The notes: generated by a model not told the origin, from the letters alone. Counted from the stretch's first letter, positions 53,689 to 63,941 are shown. The stretch: DNA of 64,000 bases from Nostoc commune NIES-4072 (GCF_003113895.1 NZ_BDUD01000001.1:4637941-4701940); one strand, 5' to 3'. Made by a program: numbers and translations.

Positions 53689-54972
53689 CTACTCCGACTG
53701 AATTGGGTTATCTCTAGGATTAACTAACCTCAGCAGTTTTTGCTTAATTTGAGCGTCGAATACTTCCCATTTCATTTTCGCATAAGCGGAATTTTCGTTG
53801 CTGCCAGATAAAAAGCCCATTGGAATTTCAAAGCCGCCTGCGCTTGTTCTTCCACCGCCGAAAAAGCGCCCTGCACTATCTTGTCCAAAGGCTTCTTTGA
53901 TGAATTCATCGGGGTCAAGGGTCAGTTTGCTAGTTCTCAGGGAGCCAATGACTATTTCTAGTTCTTCATCTTCATCGTGAACAATACCGTAAACTACGGC
54001 GGTGTGAACGTTTTCTTCAGTAACAAGAAAATCAGCTGCTTGGGGGATGGCGTCACGGTCTTCGTAGCGTAAATAACCAACACCAGCGATGGAAAAGTTA
54101 TTTTGGACGATGCGATTTTTTAGCGATCGCTCGATCACATCCATTACCCGCTTAGAACGATTCGCCTGTAAAATGGCGTTTAGCAGTTGAGCGTCATAAA
54201 ATCGGCTTAAATACGCAGCTGCCATAAAGTCTTCTTCTTGCGCTTGCATTAACCGATCTGTATCCGATCGCAAGCCGTGCATCAAAGCAGTAGCGCATTT
54301 GACGTGTTGATTTATGCTGCTATCTAATGCCAATAATCCCGTTTGCAGGTATTGGGTAAAAATTGTTGCCGTCGCTCTGACATAAGGGCGGATATCCTCA
54401 AACTCTGATTGCAGATCGCCTTGGATACTGTGATGGTCGACGAGGACTATTAGCGGAATTCCAGCTTGCTGCACTGCTGACAGTAGCTGTGAAGTGGTTC
54501 CCTGGTTATCAATTAATACAAAACCTTGATAACATGACAAATCCTTGGTTTTCAAGGTTTGCGGTGTCCAGCGTTGGATAGGTAAATTAGTCAACCTTAC
54601 CAAGGCAATATTTTCTTGATGACTTAATGCGCCGGCATAAATGATTTCACATTTGATATCATATTGCTGGGCAATTAACTGATAAGCCCAGGCACAAGAA
54701 AGGGCATCAGGATCGGGAAAATCTTGCAGAATTACAAGCTGGCGATCGTGTCGGTGTGCCAGAAGCGTTCTTTGCAGTTCTTCTGACTTTTGTAGTGCCA
54801 GGGAATTACCACGGTTATTAAGATATATAGCTCCTTCACCTACCGATGGCGGTAATGACGGAGTTTTAAATGAAACTTCCACTGGCGTTTTCTCTATTTC
54901 AGGTTCCTCTGGGTTTGGCTCTGTGGTCGATGACAAACTCTCAAACTGAGTAATGGGAGAATTCAAGTACAT
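53689..54972 (-). CDS. DHH-family phosphoesterase
   Basis: A 427-aa protein with a disordered acidic N-terminus, then a DHH domain: QDFPDPDALSCAW (Asp87, Asp89), FVLIDNQGTTS, VLVDHHSIQG (Asp179-His180-His181) and GLRSDTDRLM. The C-terminal DHHA1-like domain ends GRFFGGGRTSAGGFEIPMG. Relatives degrade nanoRNA, pAp or cyclic dinucleotides; the exact substrate is not clear here. It is monocistronic. Confidence 0.9.
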   Translation of the reverse strand: MYLNSPITQFESLSSTTEPNPEEPEIEKTPVEVSFKTPSLPPSVGEGAIYLNNRGNSLALQKSEELQRTLLAHRHDRQLVILQDFPDPDALSCAWAYQLIAQQYDIKCEIIYAGALSHQENIALVRLTNLPIQRWTPQTLKTKDLSCYQGFVLIDNQGTTSQLLSAVQQAGIPLIVLVDHHSIQGDLQSEFEDIRPYVRATATIFTQYLQTGLLALDSSINQHVKCATALMHGLRSDTDRLMQAQEEDFMAAAYLSRFYDAQLLNAILQANRSKRVMDVIERSLKNRIVQNNFSIAGVGYLRYEDRDAIPQAADFLVTEENVHTAVVYGIVHDEDEELEIVIGSLRTSKLTLDPDEFIKEAFGQDSAGRFFGGGRTSAGGFEIPMGFLSGSNENSAYAKMKWEVFDAQIKQKLLRLVNPRDNPIQSE

Positions 54973-55832
54973 AGGGAACTTTTTTAAAGTGTGAGGCTTC
55001 TTTAGTTCAGAAATACCGCAATCAGCAATTCACTAAATTCAGCCACATTATTTTGATCTTCGCAAAAATATCAGGACATTGCACTATACATCTAAGTATA
55101 TTTTTGTCAGTCACAGCAGCGCTTAATAATGGTCAATTAATGAAGTAAATTCTACTCTTAGACCTTATAGGTGCTGGAAACAAGAAAGTTTAGTATATAG
55201 GGCTTTATCTGACAGCATAAATCTGTTTAAGGAGCTTTTTTGTTTTTTTAAATTCAATGAGTGGGATTTTAATCTGACTTAGGGTATAATTTATATCTTG
55301 TATTTTAGCTCTACTCCTTGATATTTGAAATAGTCTTATGCTCAATACTCTCATTCTTGTGAGTATTGAGCAATTAACAATTATTTTTATTGAATGATGC
55401 GTGTTTTTTATCTCCTTTGAAAATTCTGATAATTTAGAGCAAAGTCTAGTACCGCAAGACGGAAGTCAAAAGGAGCCAGTGCGTTGGGCGGCTCTGCCGA
55501 CTTGTTCGCGCAGCGTCTCCGACAGGAGAAGCAACTGGCGTTCAAAACGTCAAAAACCTATAATTTTGGGCTTTCTAGCTGTAATAAAATAATAGGTTTA
55601 TTTCCGCCAACCTGTACTAGTGCAGGAAGACATAAGCTAGGGAGCAAGCCCCATACATAAATGTAGAGGCTTGAGCATTGAGGCATTGCGCCTGTTTGCC
55701 AGACGCGATCGCATTCATTCGTTGCAAGTAATATAGCCACCAATTTTTCAACAATCGATAACTAAAGTTATTAGCACTGTCTCAAAGCAAAAAGATGTTT
55801 CTTCTTTCTCCTTTGCTCCTCTACTTTTTTAC
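54973..55832. other. Spacer with a hairpin and a dispersed repeat
   Basis: An 860-bp spacer without a convincing gene. It contains a perfect hairpin at 55339-55372. At 55478-55548 there is a GC-rich sequence (GCGCAGCGTCTCCGACAGGA) of the type dispersed in Nostoc genomes. A 63-codon ORF through that sequence is not credible. Confidence 0.6.
55339..55372. other. Isolated perfect hairpin
   Basis: TGCTCAATACTC and GAGTATTGAGCA form a perfect 12-bp stem with a 10-nt loop. An A/T-rich stretch (ATTAACAATTATTTTTATT) follows on the + strand. It is far from any gene end on that strand. Confidence 0.6.
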
Positions 55833-56330
55833 TCAAAGACCTATAACATACTTTTGCCACTCTGTATGCAGTCCACTCTTAAGATGTTTACTAACCTCGA
55901 AATAGAGGCTGCTATAAGGTTGGCGAGGAGGATGACGTAAAGGCATGTGAGCTTCATTTGGAGTTCGACTACCTTTTTTAACATTGCAACGCACACAAGC
56001 AGTCACAATGTTCTCCCAGCTATCACCCCCGCCGCGCGATCGCGGTATTACATGGTCTAGGGTCAACTCATCCCCTGTATAACCACAGTATTGACACGCA
56101 TGACCGTCACGGTGCAATATATTTCGGCGAGTCAGAGGAATTTCTTTATAAGGAACACGCACGTAATGACGCAACCTGATTACGGTTGGTAACGGAAAAT
56201 CCGAGTATAGGAATTTCCCGTTATGTTCCACACGTTCTGCTTTGCCCTTAATTAAAAGAACCACAGCACGACGCCAACTCGTTATATTGAGAGGTTCGTA
56301 AGAGGCGTTTAAGACTAAAACCTTCCCCAT
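55833..56330 (-). CDS. HNH endonuclease
   Basis: A 165-aa protein with a classic zinc-supported HNH site: CQYCG (Cys79, Cys82), LDHVIPRSRGG (Asp92-His93), NIVTACVRCN (Asn107, Cys112, Cys115). The N-terminal ~60 residues (KVLVLNASYEPLNITSWRRA) are typical of the widespread cyanobacterial single-gene form. The biological role is unknown, and no intron, phage or restriction context is seen. Confidence 0.9.
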   Translation of the reverse strand: MGKVLVLNASYEPLNITSWRRAVVLLIKGKAERVEHNGKFLYSDFPLPTVIRLRHYVRVPYKEIPLTRRNILHRDGHACQYCGYTGDELTLDHVIPRSRGGGDSWENIVTACVRCNVKKGSRTPNEAHMPLRHPPRQPYSSLYFEVSKHLKSGLHTEWQKYVIGL

Positions 56331-56633
56331 TTATCTGCGCTCAGGGTATTAGCTTTACATAAATGTTAACACAAATACATCCTACTAGGGAGATGAGAAT
56401 AAATTATACTTTCGGGATAATTCGGCAATTAAGTTATGAGTAAGAAGTTGAGAAGTTAGGAGCGTCTTTGCCTTTGCTCCCAACTGATAATTCTTAATTT
56501 TTACTTTACTACCACAACATCTTGTATCAATTCCAATATGAAGGTTACACTTCCTATTTAATCTGATCTCGCTTTAGTAAGCGGGTATAGATAACCTGGA
56601 AGTTTAGCCGTGGTGGGATAGGAGTCAGTACAA
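56331..56633. other. Divergent spacer between the HNH gene and alr
   Basis: About 300 bp, AT-rich. It must hold both promoters. Apart from a short AGAAGTTAGGAG-type repeat at 56447-56461, I see no distinct element. Confidence 0.5.
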
Positions 56634-57821
56634 ATGTTAAGTCGCAAACAAATCCCTGGTGTAGTTCCCAATCAGCAGTGCGACACCTACGCGTGGTTTT
56701 CGCAACGAGCTTGGGTAGAAATTGACTTAGAGGCGTTGTCGTACAATGTAAAGCAATTGGTACAGTTTTTATCGCCGCGTACTGAGTTGATGGCAGTAGT
56801 AAAAGCTGATGCTTATGGACATGGAGCGATAACAGTCGCCCAAACTGCAATCGAATCGGGAGCTAGTTGGCTGGGAGTCGCTACAGTTCCAGAAGCGATT
56901 CAATTGCGAGAAGGCGGGATTCAAGCGCCCATTTTGATTTTAGGAGCAACTCATACACCAGAGCAGATTCATGCGATCGCACATTGGAAACTTCAGCCCA
57001 CACTTTGTAGCCCTAAACAAGCTTTGGTATTTTCCGATATCCTAGAATCCATGAATCATGGTTCTCTACTGCCCGTACATATCAAATTAGACACGGGAAT
57101 GTCTAGGTTGGGAACTAATTGGCAACAAGCTGGTGAATTTGTGCAATTAGTACAGCGCTTACCACATCTATCTATTGCCAGTATTTATTCTCATTTGGCA
57201 ACAGCAGATGATCCTGATACTACGGCAATGGAAGAACAGCATAGACGATTTGAGGAAGCGATCGCTCAAATCAAAGCAATGGGAATTGAGCCACCCTGCT
57301 TGCACTTGGCAAACTCAGCCGCCGCACTGACAAATCCGGCACTGCACTATGACATTGTGCGAGTAGGTTTAGCCGTTTACGGACTCTACCCAGCAACCCA
57401 TTTACAAAATGCGATCAATCTCAAGTCGGTTTTGCAACTTAAGGCAAGAGTCACCCAAGTTAAAACAATTGCCGCAGGAACAGCTGTTAGTTACGGGCAT
57501 AAATTTATTGCCCCCCGTGAACTTTGCCTCGCCGTCGTCGGAATTGGCTACGCTGACGGTGTGCCTCGCAGTCTTTCCAACAAAATGCAGGTGTTAATTC
57601 GCGGTCAGCGAGTTTCACAAATTGGGACAATTACAATGGATCAGTTGATGCTGGATGTAAGTGCTATACCCAATATCCAAGAAGGGGAAGTAGTCACCTT
57701 GCTAGGGGAACAGGGAAAAGAAAAAATTTCAGCAGACGATTGGGCAGAACAACTAAACACTATTTCTTGGGAAATTCTCTGTGGGTTTAAGCATCGTCTG
57801 CCTCGTGTTGCAGTTATGTAA
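56634..57821 (+). CDS. alr: Alanine racemase
   Basis: A PLP enzyme that makes D-alanine for peptidoglycan. The 395-aa protein has the PLP lysine in VVKADAYGHG (Lys57), HIKLDTGMSRLG, and the catalytic tyrosine segment GTAVSYGHKF. The extra ~25 N-terminal residues before WVEIDLEAL are slightly long for the family, so a start further in is possible. It is monocistronic. Confidence 0.93.
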   Translation: MLSRKQIPGVVPNQQCDTYAWFSQRAWVEIDLEALSYNVKQLVQFLSPRTELMAVVKADAYGHGAITVAQTAIESGASWLGVATVPEAIQLREGGIQAPILILGATHTPEQIHAIAHWKLQPTLCSPKQALVFSDILESMNHGSLLPVHIKLDTGMSRLGTNWQQAGEFVQLVQRLPHLSIASIYSHLATADDPDTTAMEEQHRRFEEAIAQIKAMGIEPPCLHLANSAAALTNPALHYDIVRVGLAVYGLYPATHLQNAINLKSVLQLKARVTQVKTIAAGTAVSYGHKFIAPRELCLAVVGIGYADGVPRSLSNKMQVLIRGQRVSQIGTITMDQLMLDVSAIPNIQEGEVVTLLGEQGKEKISADDWAEQLNTISWEILCGFKHRLPRVAVM

Positions 57822-58037
57822 TTGGGCATGGAGAAGAGGCAGAGGGGCAGGGGGGAAAGAGTTCCCTAATAGGGGAAATGGTTAAAGGGGAAAGGGAAAG
57901 GATTTGAATTTACCTTTGCCTTTTAACCATTTCCCAGACCAAAAGAGAGATGATTAGGTTTATCCGAAAAGTATTGCCTCCCATTCCCCACTCCCTATTC
58001 CCAAAAATAATTTCTTATGGTATGATAATAAACTGAT

Positions 58038-58119
58038 GCGGATGTGGCGGAATTGGCAGACGCGCTAGATTTAGGTTCTAGTTCCGAAAGGAGTGAAGGT
58101 TCAAGTCCTTTCATCCGCA
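58038..58119 (+). tRNA. tRNA-Leu (anticodon UAG)
   Basis: 82 nt with a long variable arm. The acceptor GCGGATG pairs with CATCCGC, discriminator A. The anticodon stem is CTAGA/TCTAG with loop TTTAGGT (anticodon TAG). The T loop lies in AAGGTTCAAGTCCTTTC. There is no intron and no encoded CCA. Confidence 0.96.
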
Positions 58120-58428
58120 CTATATAATAAATTAAATTGCTTTATCTAGGCTGGTGCTTAAACTTGAGTTAGAATTTCAAGGATAATTGCCAGCCTATTT
58201 AAATATTGCATTGCCTAAATAGGACTTAGACCTCAGAAATCCTGCCTTTAAAAAGCTTGTCATTAGCAGATTTCTGTTCAAATATAAAACAGATGGATTT
58301 AATAACCTACTATTTTCGTATAGGACTCATATTTGATTTTTGAACAAAACTCAGTACACCTTTATTCCTTCTTCCCAGTCCCCAGTCCCCAGTTCCCAAT
58401 CCCTTACCTTTAGGACTGATTCAGAAAT

Positions 58429-58510
58429 CAAATCGGATTGCTATAGGTAGAGTACGTTATGTCTCTAACGCACTATTTCTTGTGCTTTCGGTGCGTTACG
58501 CTGTCGCTAC
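58429..58510. repeat. Dispersed repeat related to 30672-30786
   Basis: TTCAGAAATCAAATCGGATT and, immediately after, GTACGTTATG...GGTGCGTTACGCTGTCGC, the same two modules found together in the opposite order at 30672-30786. Non-coding. Confidence 0.6.
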
Positions 58511-58590
58511 AAAAGATAAGTTTTGTATTCTGTTTTATCTACGCTTTTAAGTGTGAATATTAAAAGATCAATTTATTATTATCAATAAAC

Positions 58591-58642
58591 CAGTATTATT
58601 ACTGTGGTCAAGTTGAAGCTACTCGACGCAAAGTAGCTTCAT
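58591..58642 (+). repeat. Structured 52-bp repeat, copy 1, upstream of the hmp-type operon
   Basis: CAGTATTATTACTGTGGTCA is followed by a perfect hairpin, GAAGCTACT (58615-58623) and AGTAGCTTC (58632-58640) with an 8-nt loop. It aligns without gaps to 58721-58772 (42 of 52 identical). It may be part of a leader RNA or a small RNA. Confidence 0.75.
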
Positions 58643-58720
58643 ATACTGCTTACCTGATTAAAGACTAAATATAACTTCAGTGTAAATACAGAAGTTCAAA
58701 TATATCACTATCTACAAAAT

Positions 58721-58772
58721 CAGTATTATTCCTGTGGTCAGATTGGGGTTACTCAATGGAAAGTGGCTTCAT
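58721..58772 (+). repeat. Structured 52-bp repeat, copy 2
   Basis: Exactly 130 bp after copy 1. The four substitutions inside the stem (GGGGTTACT / AGTGGCTTC) all turn Watson-Crick pairs into G-U pairs on the + strand, so the hairpin survives only as a + strand RNA. Function unknown. Confidence 0.75.
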
Positions 58773-59037
58773 CTAGTCTTGACATTTCTATGTCTTATTG
58801 TCCAAAAAGCCTGTAAATCTCAGTAACAGAAAGTAAGTTCATAATAATTTACGATTTTACCGAGATTTGATTATTTGAAAATAACGCTGTTTTCGTTGAG
58901 TTCCACCACAAAATCTAGAGATAAGCTGATGTACTTGAAAATACAAAATTTTGATGCTTTTTACTTGATTTAAATTGTGGAATAACTCTGTACGAATTTA
59001 GCTTACACGTATCGAATATAGCTGAAGTAAAAGCAAA

Positions 59038-60105
59038 ATGAGCACAACTCCTATAGGTAGCTACAAGTTGTTCCAGAAACTACATCCGCTATCTCTGTTG
59101 GCACAATTAACCAGTCGGCGTGCTACAGGGTGCTTAAATATATTTACTGGAATAGTTTCTTGGTCAATTTATCTAGAGGACGGTAAACTTACTTATGCCT
59201 CCTATTCAGATAAACTGTTTGAGCGGCTTGACAGTCACTTGCGACGCTTAAGCCAGCAAATTCCTGCTCTTAACAGCGCTGCTCGTGTACAGATGCGGCT
59301 GATGTTTGAGACGAAGAATGAACACCAATCAATACCAAATGCAGATTACCAAGCTATTTGTTGGTTAGTAAATCAGGATTATATTACTTCTGTACAAGCA
59401 GCAAGCCTGATAGACGAATTAGCAAAGGAAGTACTGGAATCATTTCTATGTTTAAAAGAAGGTAGCTATGAATTCAGCCCAGAAAACTCTTTGGATGAAT
59501 TACCAAAATTCTGTCGCCTAGATTTACGGTTACTTGTTGAACATTGTCAAAAGCAGTTACGAAATCGGCAAAATATCCAGTCATCAATTCCGGCTGGTGG
59601 GGGTTCCCAAGTTTTGTCTAAAATACAACCGTCTCAAGTTCAGCCACAACTGCAAATAAAACTTTGGCAAAAGTTCTCGTTACCAATCAATTTTGATATT
59701 GCTGAAAATAAGAAAAACACTCAGCTACCTGTTGGGAAGAAACTATATACAATTGCCTGCATTGACGATAGCCAAACAGTTTTAAATTCCATCAAACACT
59801 TTTTGGATGAAAACACATTTTCAGTTGTGATGATCAACGATCCTGTGAAGGCTTTAATGCAAATTCTTCGGAGTAAACCCGACCTGATATTGCTAGATGT
59901 TGAGATGCCAAGCTTAGATGGCTATGAGCTATGTTCCTTATTACGGAAACATTCAGCTTTTAAACATACGCCTATTATTATGGTGACTGGTAGAACAGGA
60001 TTTATCGATAGGGCAAAGGCGAAAATAGTTAGATCATCAGGATATTTGACTAAGCCTTTTACACAATCAGAGTTGCTAAAAATGGTTTTCAAACATCTTG
60101 GTTAA
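59038..60105 (+). CDS. hmpA: PatA-type response regulator (HmpA-like)
   Basis: The first gene of a chemotaxis-like operon. The 355-aa protein has an N-terminal PATAN/DUF4388-type domain (residues ~10-170, LLAQLTSRRATGCLNIFTG), a linker, and a C-terminal receiver domain (237-355) with Asp243-Asp244 and the phosphorylatable Asp287 in LILLDVEMPS. In Nostoc punctiforme such genes (hmp cluster) control type IV pilus motility of hormogonia. Assignment to hmp rather than another paralogous cluster rests on the MCP type. The leader is long and carries the structured repeats. Confidence 0.8.
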   Translation: MSTTPIGSYKLFQKLHPLSLLAQLTSRRATGCLNIFTGIVSWSIYLEDGKLTYASYSDKLFERLDSHLRRLSQQIPALNSAARVQMRLMFETKNEHQSIPNADYQAICWLVNQDYITSVQAASLIDELAKEVLESFLCLKEGSYEFSPENSLDELPKFCRLDLRLLVEHCQKQLRNRQNIQSSIPAGGGSQVLSKIQPSQVQPQLQIKLWQKFSLPINFDIAENKKNTQLPVGKKLYTIACIDDSQTVLNSIKHFLDENTFSVVMINDPVKALMQILRSKPDLILLDVEMPSLDGYELCSLLRKHSAFKHTPIIMVTGRTGFIDRAKAKIVRSSGYLTKPFTQSELLKMVFKHLG

Positions 60106-60171
60106 TTTAGTAGCAACCAATAACTATAACCAAATTTAATCGCCTTAAGTTATTTTTTAGGAGATTTAATA

Positions 60172-60561
60172 GTGAGTTTGACTTTACTTGGCACAATTCT
60201 AATTGTAGAAGATTCTCCCAGCGAATTAGAATTAATGAGCCATTATTTGAAAGAAAGTGGTTACAACGTAATTAAGGCAAGTGGTGCAAAAGAAGGTTTA
60301 GAAAAAGCTGTGTTAGAAAAACCAGATGCGATTGTTACTGATGTAGTAATGCCAGAAATGAGCGGATTTGAATTGTGTCGTTATCTGAGAAGAAATCCGA
60401 TTACTGCAAAAGTGCCAATTGTAATTTGTAGTTCCAAAAATCAAGAAATTGACCGTTTATGGGCAATGAGACAAGGTGCAGATGCCTACATAACTAAACC
60501 ATACACCCGTGAACTTCTGCTACGTACTATTAAATCAGTGGTAATTTTAATCAATGACTAG
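60172..60561 (+). CDS. hmpB: CheY-like response regulator (HmpB-like)
   Basis: A single receiver domain, 129 aa: Asp14 in LIVEDSPSE, phospho-acceptor Asp57 in IVTDVVMPEM, and the lysine in AYITKPYTRE. Translation starts at GTG 60172, with TTAGGAG about 7 nt upstream. It overlaps the cheW-like gene by 8 bp, which suggests translational coupling. Confidence 0.88.
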   Translation: MSLTLLGTILIVEDSPSELELMSHYLKESGYNVIKASGAKEGLEKAVLEKPDAIVTDVVMPEMSGFELCRYLRRNPITAKVPIVICSSKNQEIDRLWAMRQGADAYITKPYTRELLLRTIKSVVILIND

Positions 60562-61051
60562 TATAAACATTACACTTCCTTCAAAAGAAACCCAAAATAA
60601 TTTAGCAGACGGTTATCTAAAGTTTCAGCTAAATCAACAGACTGCTGCTGTTTTATCAATGAAACATACACAAGAAGCAATTATTGTACCTATTGAATCT
60701 GTAACCTCAATGCCTAATATGCCCAGTTGTATATTAGGATTAATGAATTGGCGGAGTCGGATAATTTGGGTTGTTGATTTGCCAAGAATGCTCAATTTAG
60801 AATCTTTAGATTATCGACTGCGACAATACAGTGCGATCGTTATCCAAGTGGAATCATTAACATTAGGTTTAGTTGTGCAAGAAATAAAAGGTACGACTAA
60901 GTTTATTTCTGATGATATTCATTCTCCTATCGGACAAGTGGCATCCAGTTTAGTTCCCTATTTATGTGGATGCGTTGTGCAACAAGAAGAAATATTACTG
61001 GTATTAGATGCTCAGGCAATTGTGCAGTCTTCTATTCTCCGCAGTGATTAG
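60554..61051 (+). CDS. hmpC: CheW-like coupling protein (HmpC-like)
   Basis: A 165-aa CheW-domain protein that would link the receptor to CheA (FQLNQQTAAVLSMKHTQEAI, GLMNWRSRIIWVVDLPRML, GLVVQEIKGTTKF). Its ATG lies inside the end of the cheY-like gene. The receptor gene follows by 60 bp. Confidence 0.87.
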   Translation: MTSINITLPSKETQNNLADGYLKFQLNQQTAAVLSMKHTQEAIIVPIESVTSMPNMPSCILGLMNWRSRIIWVVDLPRMLNLESLDYRLRQYSAIVIQVESLTLGLVVQEIKGTTKFISDDIHSPIGQVASSLVPYLCGCVVQQEEILLVLDAQAIVQSSILRSD

Positions 61052-61111
61052 AGTTTATTACTAAAAGGGATTTTTAGTGTTCTTATTCACATAGTTAGGA
61101 GAATTACTTTT

Positions 61112-63937
61112 ATGTTTAATAAAACCAATACGAATCAAGGTAGTGACGCTCAAAAACGAGCATCATTGATTTCATCCCAAAAAATAAATGGTAGTGTCAT
61201 AAAGCTACCAGCTAAAACTACTAGTGAAACGGCTAATAATTCTTTCCTAAATCAGGCTATTGCCTCTTTTACAAAATTAGGATTGGCTAAGAAAGCAACT
61301 ATTGTAGCGATCGCAATCGGTACAATACCAGTATTGGGCATCGGTGCGATCGCTTTTAGCTTTGCCAACAAATCAATTACTAAGGAAATTACCCAGTCTC
61401 AACAAACTGAAGCCATTGGCTTAAGTGATAAAGTTAACCGTTTCATGTTGGGGCGCTACGGAGATATTCAGGTAATATCAAGTTTACTTTTTTTGACAAG
61501 TCCCCAAGCTAGTGTAAGTATTACCACCCAAGATAAACAAGCAATCCTAGATGGAGTTATTGAAGCCTACAAAGTTTATGACAGCGTTGCTGTTTTTAAT
61601 CGCCAAGGTAAGTTGATTGTCCAATCCACAGGCGAACCCCTAGACAACCAAAAAGACCGTACCTACTTTCAAGAGGCTTTACAAAAAGATACTCCTATTA
61701 TCAGTAAACCTGAAGCAGCAAAAAATACTGGTGTAGTGAGTATTTATATAGCTGCACCTGTAAAAGAGCTAAGGACGGGCCAAACCATTGGTGTAGTAAG
61801 AGCGCGGATGCCCGTAAAATCTTTAGAAGAAGTCATCAAAAACTACGTAGTCAATGGACAACAATACCATTTGCTCGATGCTTCGGGAACAGTTTTCTTG
61901 AGTCCAGAAAAGGAATTATTAGGAAAAGAGGCAAAGGCAGAGTATTCTAATTTACCTAAACTAGTAGCAGCTAATAAGGTAGATAGTTTTATAGAAGTTC
62001 CCAAAACTGGCAAAAAAGAAGAACTAGTTAGCTACGTACCAGCTACTAAGTTAGATGGCTTACCAGATTTAAACTGGCAAGTACTTTTATCTACAGACAC
62101 AGCAATTGTATTTGAGCCGCAAAGACAATTGTTGTGGATTATAGGCATTGGCACAGCAGTTACAGCATTGATTGTAGCTGCGATCGCATCTCGGTTAGCT
62201 AAACTTACTACACAGCCAATTTTAAATGCGACTGCGGCATTAGCAAAGCTTGGTCAAGGTAAATTTAATACCCGTCTAGAAATCGAAAGAGAAGACGAGT
62301 TAGGGGTATTGAGTGCAAATATCAACCAGATGGCCGAACAATTGCAGGTTTTAGTTAAAGAACAAGAACTGGACGTTGAAGGGGCAAAACTACTAACAGA
62401 TATTACCCTACGAATTCGGAAAACTCTTAAAACTGAAGATATTTATCGAGCAGCAGTAAAAGAAGTTCAGCGATCGCTAAAAACAGACCGGGTAATCATT
62501 TATAGTCTAAATCAAACTAATGGGAATGGCGTTGTCGTTGCTGAATCGGTAACTGATAATTGGCCGCAAATGCTCGGAGTCAAAATTGACGATCCTTATT
62601 TTCGGGAACGTTATGTAGAAACCGATCAGTATGGACACGTGCAAGCAATTGCAAACATTCATCAAGACCAAAGCTTGAAAAATGCCGTCGGTTACATCCA
62701 ACTTTTGGAAAAATTTGCTGTCAAAGGTAATTTGATCGTACCAATTCTTGGCGAAGGACAGCTTTTATCCTTATTAATTGCTCATCAGTGCGAAACTCCT
62801 CGTGTTTGGCAACAGCCGGAAATTGACTTGTTTCAACAGATAGCAACTCAAATCGGCTATGCCTTAGAACAAGCCAAGTTATTAGAAGAGATACAATCTA
62901 GGAATGTTACAGTAATCGGTTCTGGCGACGAACTGCATCAACAAGAAACACTGCAACAGCAACTTTTACAACTGCTCAATGAAGTAGAAGGTGCAGCCAG
63001 AGGCGACTTGACAGTACGTGCAGATGTAACGGCTGGGGAAATAGGCACTGTTGCCGACTTTTTCAACTCCATTGTCGAAAGCCTCCGGGATATTGTTACC
63101 CAAGTTCAAGCAGCTGCTACCCACGTTAATAGTGCCATTGGCTCTAACGAAGGAGCCATCCGCCACTTAGCAGAAGAAGCACTCACCCAAGCTGCCGAAA
63201 TCAACCGCACCCTCAATGCTGTTGACCAAATGACCCTATCTATGCAAGGTGTAGCCGAAAGCGCCGAAAAAGCTGCCTTCGTTGCCAATCATGCGGCTTA
63301 CACTGCTACTAAGAGTGGACACGCGATGGATTTAACAGTACAAAACATCCTGTCTTTGCGGAAAACTGTGGGTGAAACAGCTAAGAAAGTGAAACGTTTG
63401 GGAGAATCTTCGCAACAAATTTCTCGTGTGGTTTCGTTGATTAACCAAATCGCTATTCAAACTAACTTACTAGCCATTAACGCAGGTATTGAAGCAGCGC
63501 GTGCGGGTGAAGAAGGTCAAGGTTTTGCCGTAGTGGCTGAAGAAGTCGGCGAACTAGCAGTTAGGAGTGCCGCAGCCACCCAAGAAATTGAACAAATTGT
63601 TGAAAATATCCAACGAGAAACCAGTGAAGTGGTACTAGCGATGGAAATAGGCACTACCCAAGTTGTAGAAGGAACTCGAATTGTGGAGGAGGCTAAACAA
63701 AGTCTGAGTGAAATTTTGGATGTATCGCGTGAAATTGACTCCTTAGTGCAGTCGATTTCTACTGCAACTGCATCTCAGGTTGAAACATCGCAAAGTGTTA
63801 GTCAATTGATGAAAGATATCGCTGCTGTATCACAACGCACTAGCGATTCTTCGCGCCAAGTTTCTGAATCTCTGCAACAAACTGTAGAGATTTCCCATCA
63901 GTTACAAGAGACTGTCGAGGCTTTCAAAGTTAGTTAA
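61112..63937 (+). CDS. hmpD: Methyl-accepting chemotaxis protein (HmpD-like)
   Basis: A 941-aa membrane receptor. TM1 is at ~61-85, then a periplasmic double-Cache-type sensor (~90-335), TM2 at ~339-362 and HAMP at ~363-415. A GAF domain (~430-595) follows, and a second HAMP-like segment precedes the signalling domain, whose tip holds [20 protein letters not shown]. The GAF resembles cyanobacteriochrome GAFs, but the Cys-His pair is replaced by Gly527-Tyr528 ([12 protein letters not shown]), so bilin attachment is not expected. ATG 61112 follows TTAGGAG. A cheA gene is expected just beyond the window. Confidence 0.88.
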   Translation: MFNKTNTNQGSDAQKRASLISSQKINGSVIKLPAKTTSETANNSFLNQAIASFTKLGLAKKATIVAIAIGTIPVLGIGAIAFSFANKSITKEITQSQQTEAIGLSDKVNRFMLGRYGDIQVISSLLFLTSPQASVSITTQDKQAILDGVIEAYKVYDSVAVFNRQGKLIVQSTGEPLDNQKDRTYFQEALQKDTPIISKPEAAKNTGVVSIYIAAPVKELRTGQTIGVVRARMPVKSLEEVIKNYVVNGQQYHLLDASGTVFLSPEKELLGKEAKAEYSNLPKLVAANKVDSFIEVPKTGKKEELVSYVPATKLDGLPDLNWQVLLSTDTAIVFEPQRQLLWIIGIGTAVTALIVAAIASRLAKLTTQPILNATAALAKLGQGKFNTRLEIEREDELGVLSANINQMAEQLQVLVKEQELDVEGAKLLTDITLRIRKTLKTEDIYRAAVKEVQRSLKTDRVIIYSLNQTNGNGVVVAESVTDNWPQMLGVKIDDPYFRERYVETDQYGHVQAIANIHQDQSLKNAVGYIQLLEKFAVKGNLIVPILGEGQLLSLLIAHQCETPRVWQQPEIDLFQQIATQIGYALEQAKLLEEIQSRNVTVIGSGDELHQQETLQQQLLQLLNEVEGAARGDLTVRADVTAGEIGTVADFFNSIVESLRDIVTQVQAAATHVNSAIGSNEGAIRHLAEEALTQAAEINRTLNAVDQMTLSMQGVAESAEKAAFVANHAAYTATKSGHAMDLTVQNILSLRKTVGETAKKVKRLGESSQQISRVVSLINQIAIQTNLLAINAGIEAARAGEEGQGFAVVAEEVGELAVRSAAATQEIEQIVENIQRETSEVVLAMEIGTTQVVEGTRIVEEAKQSLSEILDVSREIDSLVQSISTATASQVETSQSVSQLMKDIAAVSQRTSDSSRQVSESLQQTVEISHQLQETVEAFKVS

Positions 63938-63941
63938 GTTT

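Noticed and set aside
55401..55592. 63-aa ORF
   Set aside because: It runs through a known-type GC-rich dispersed repeat and has no homology that I recognise.
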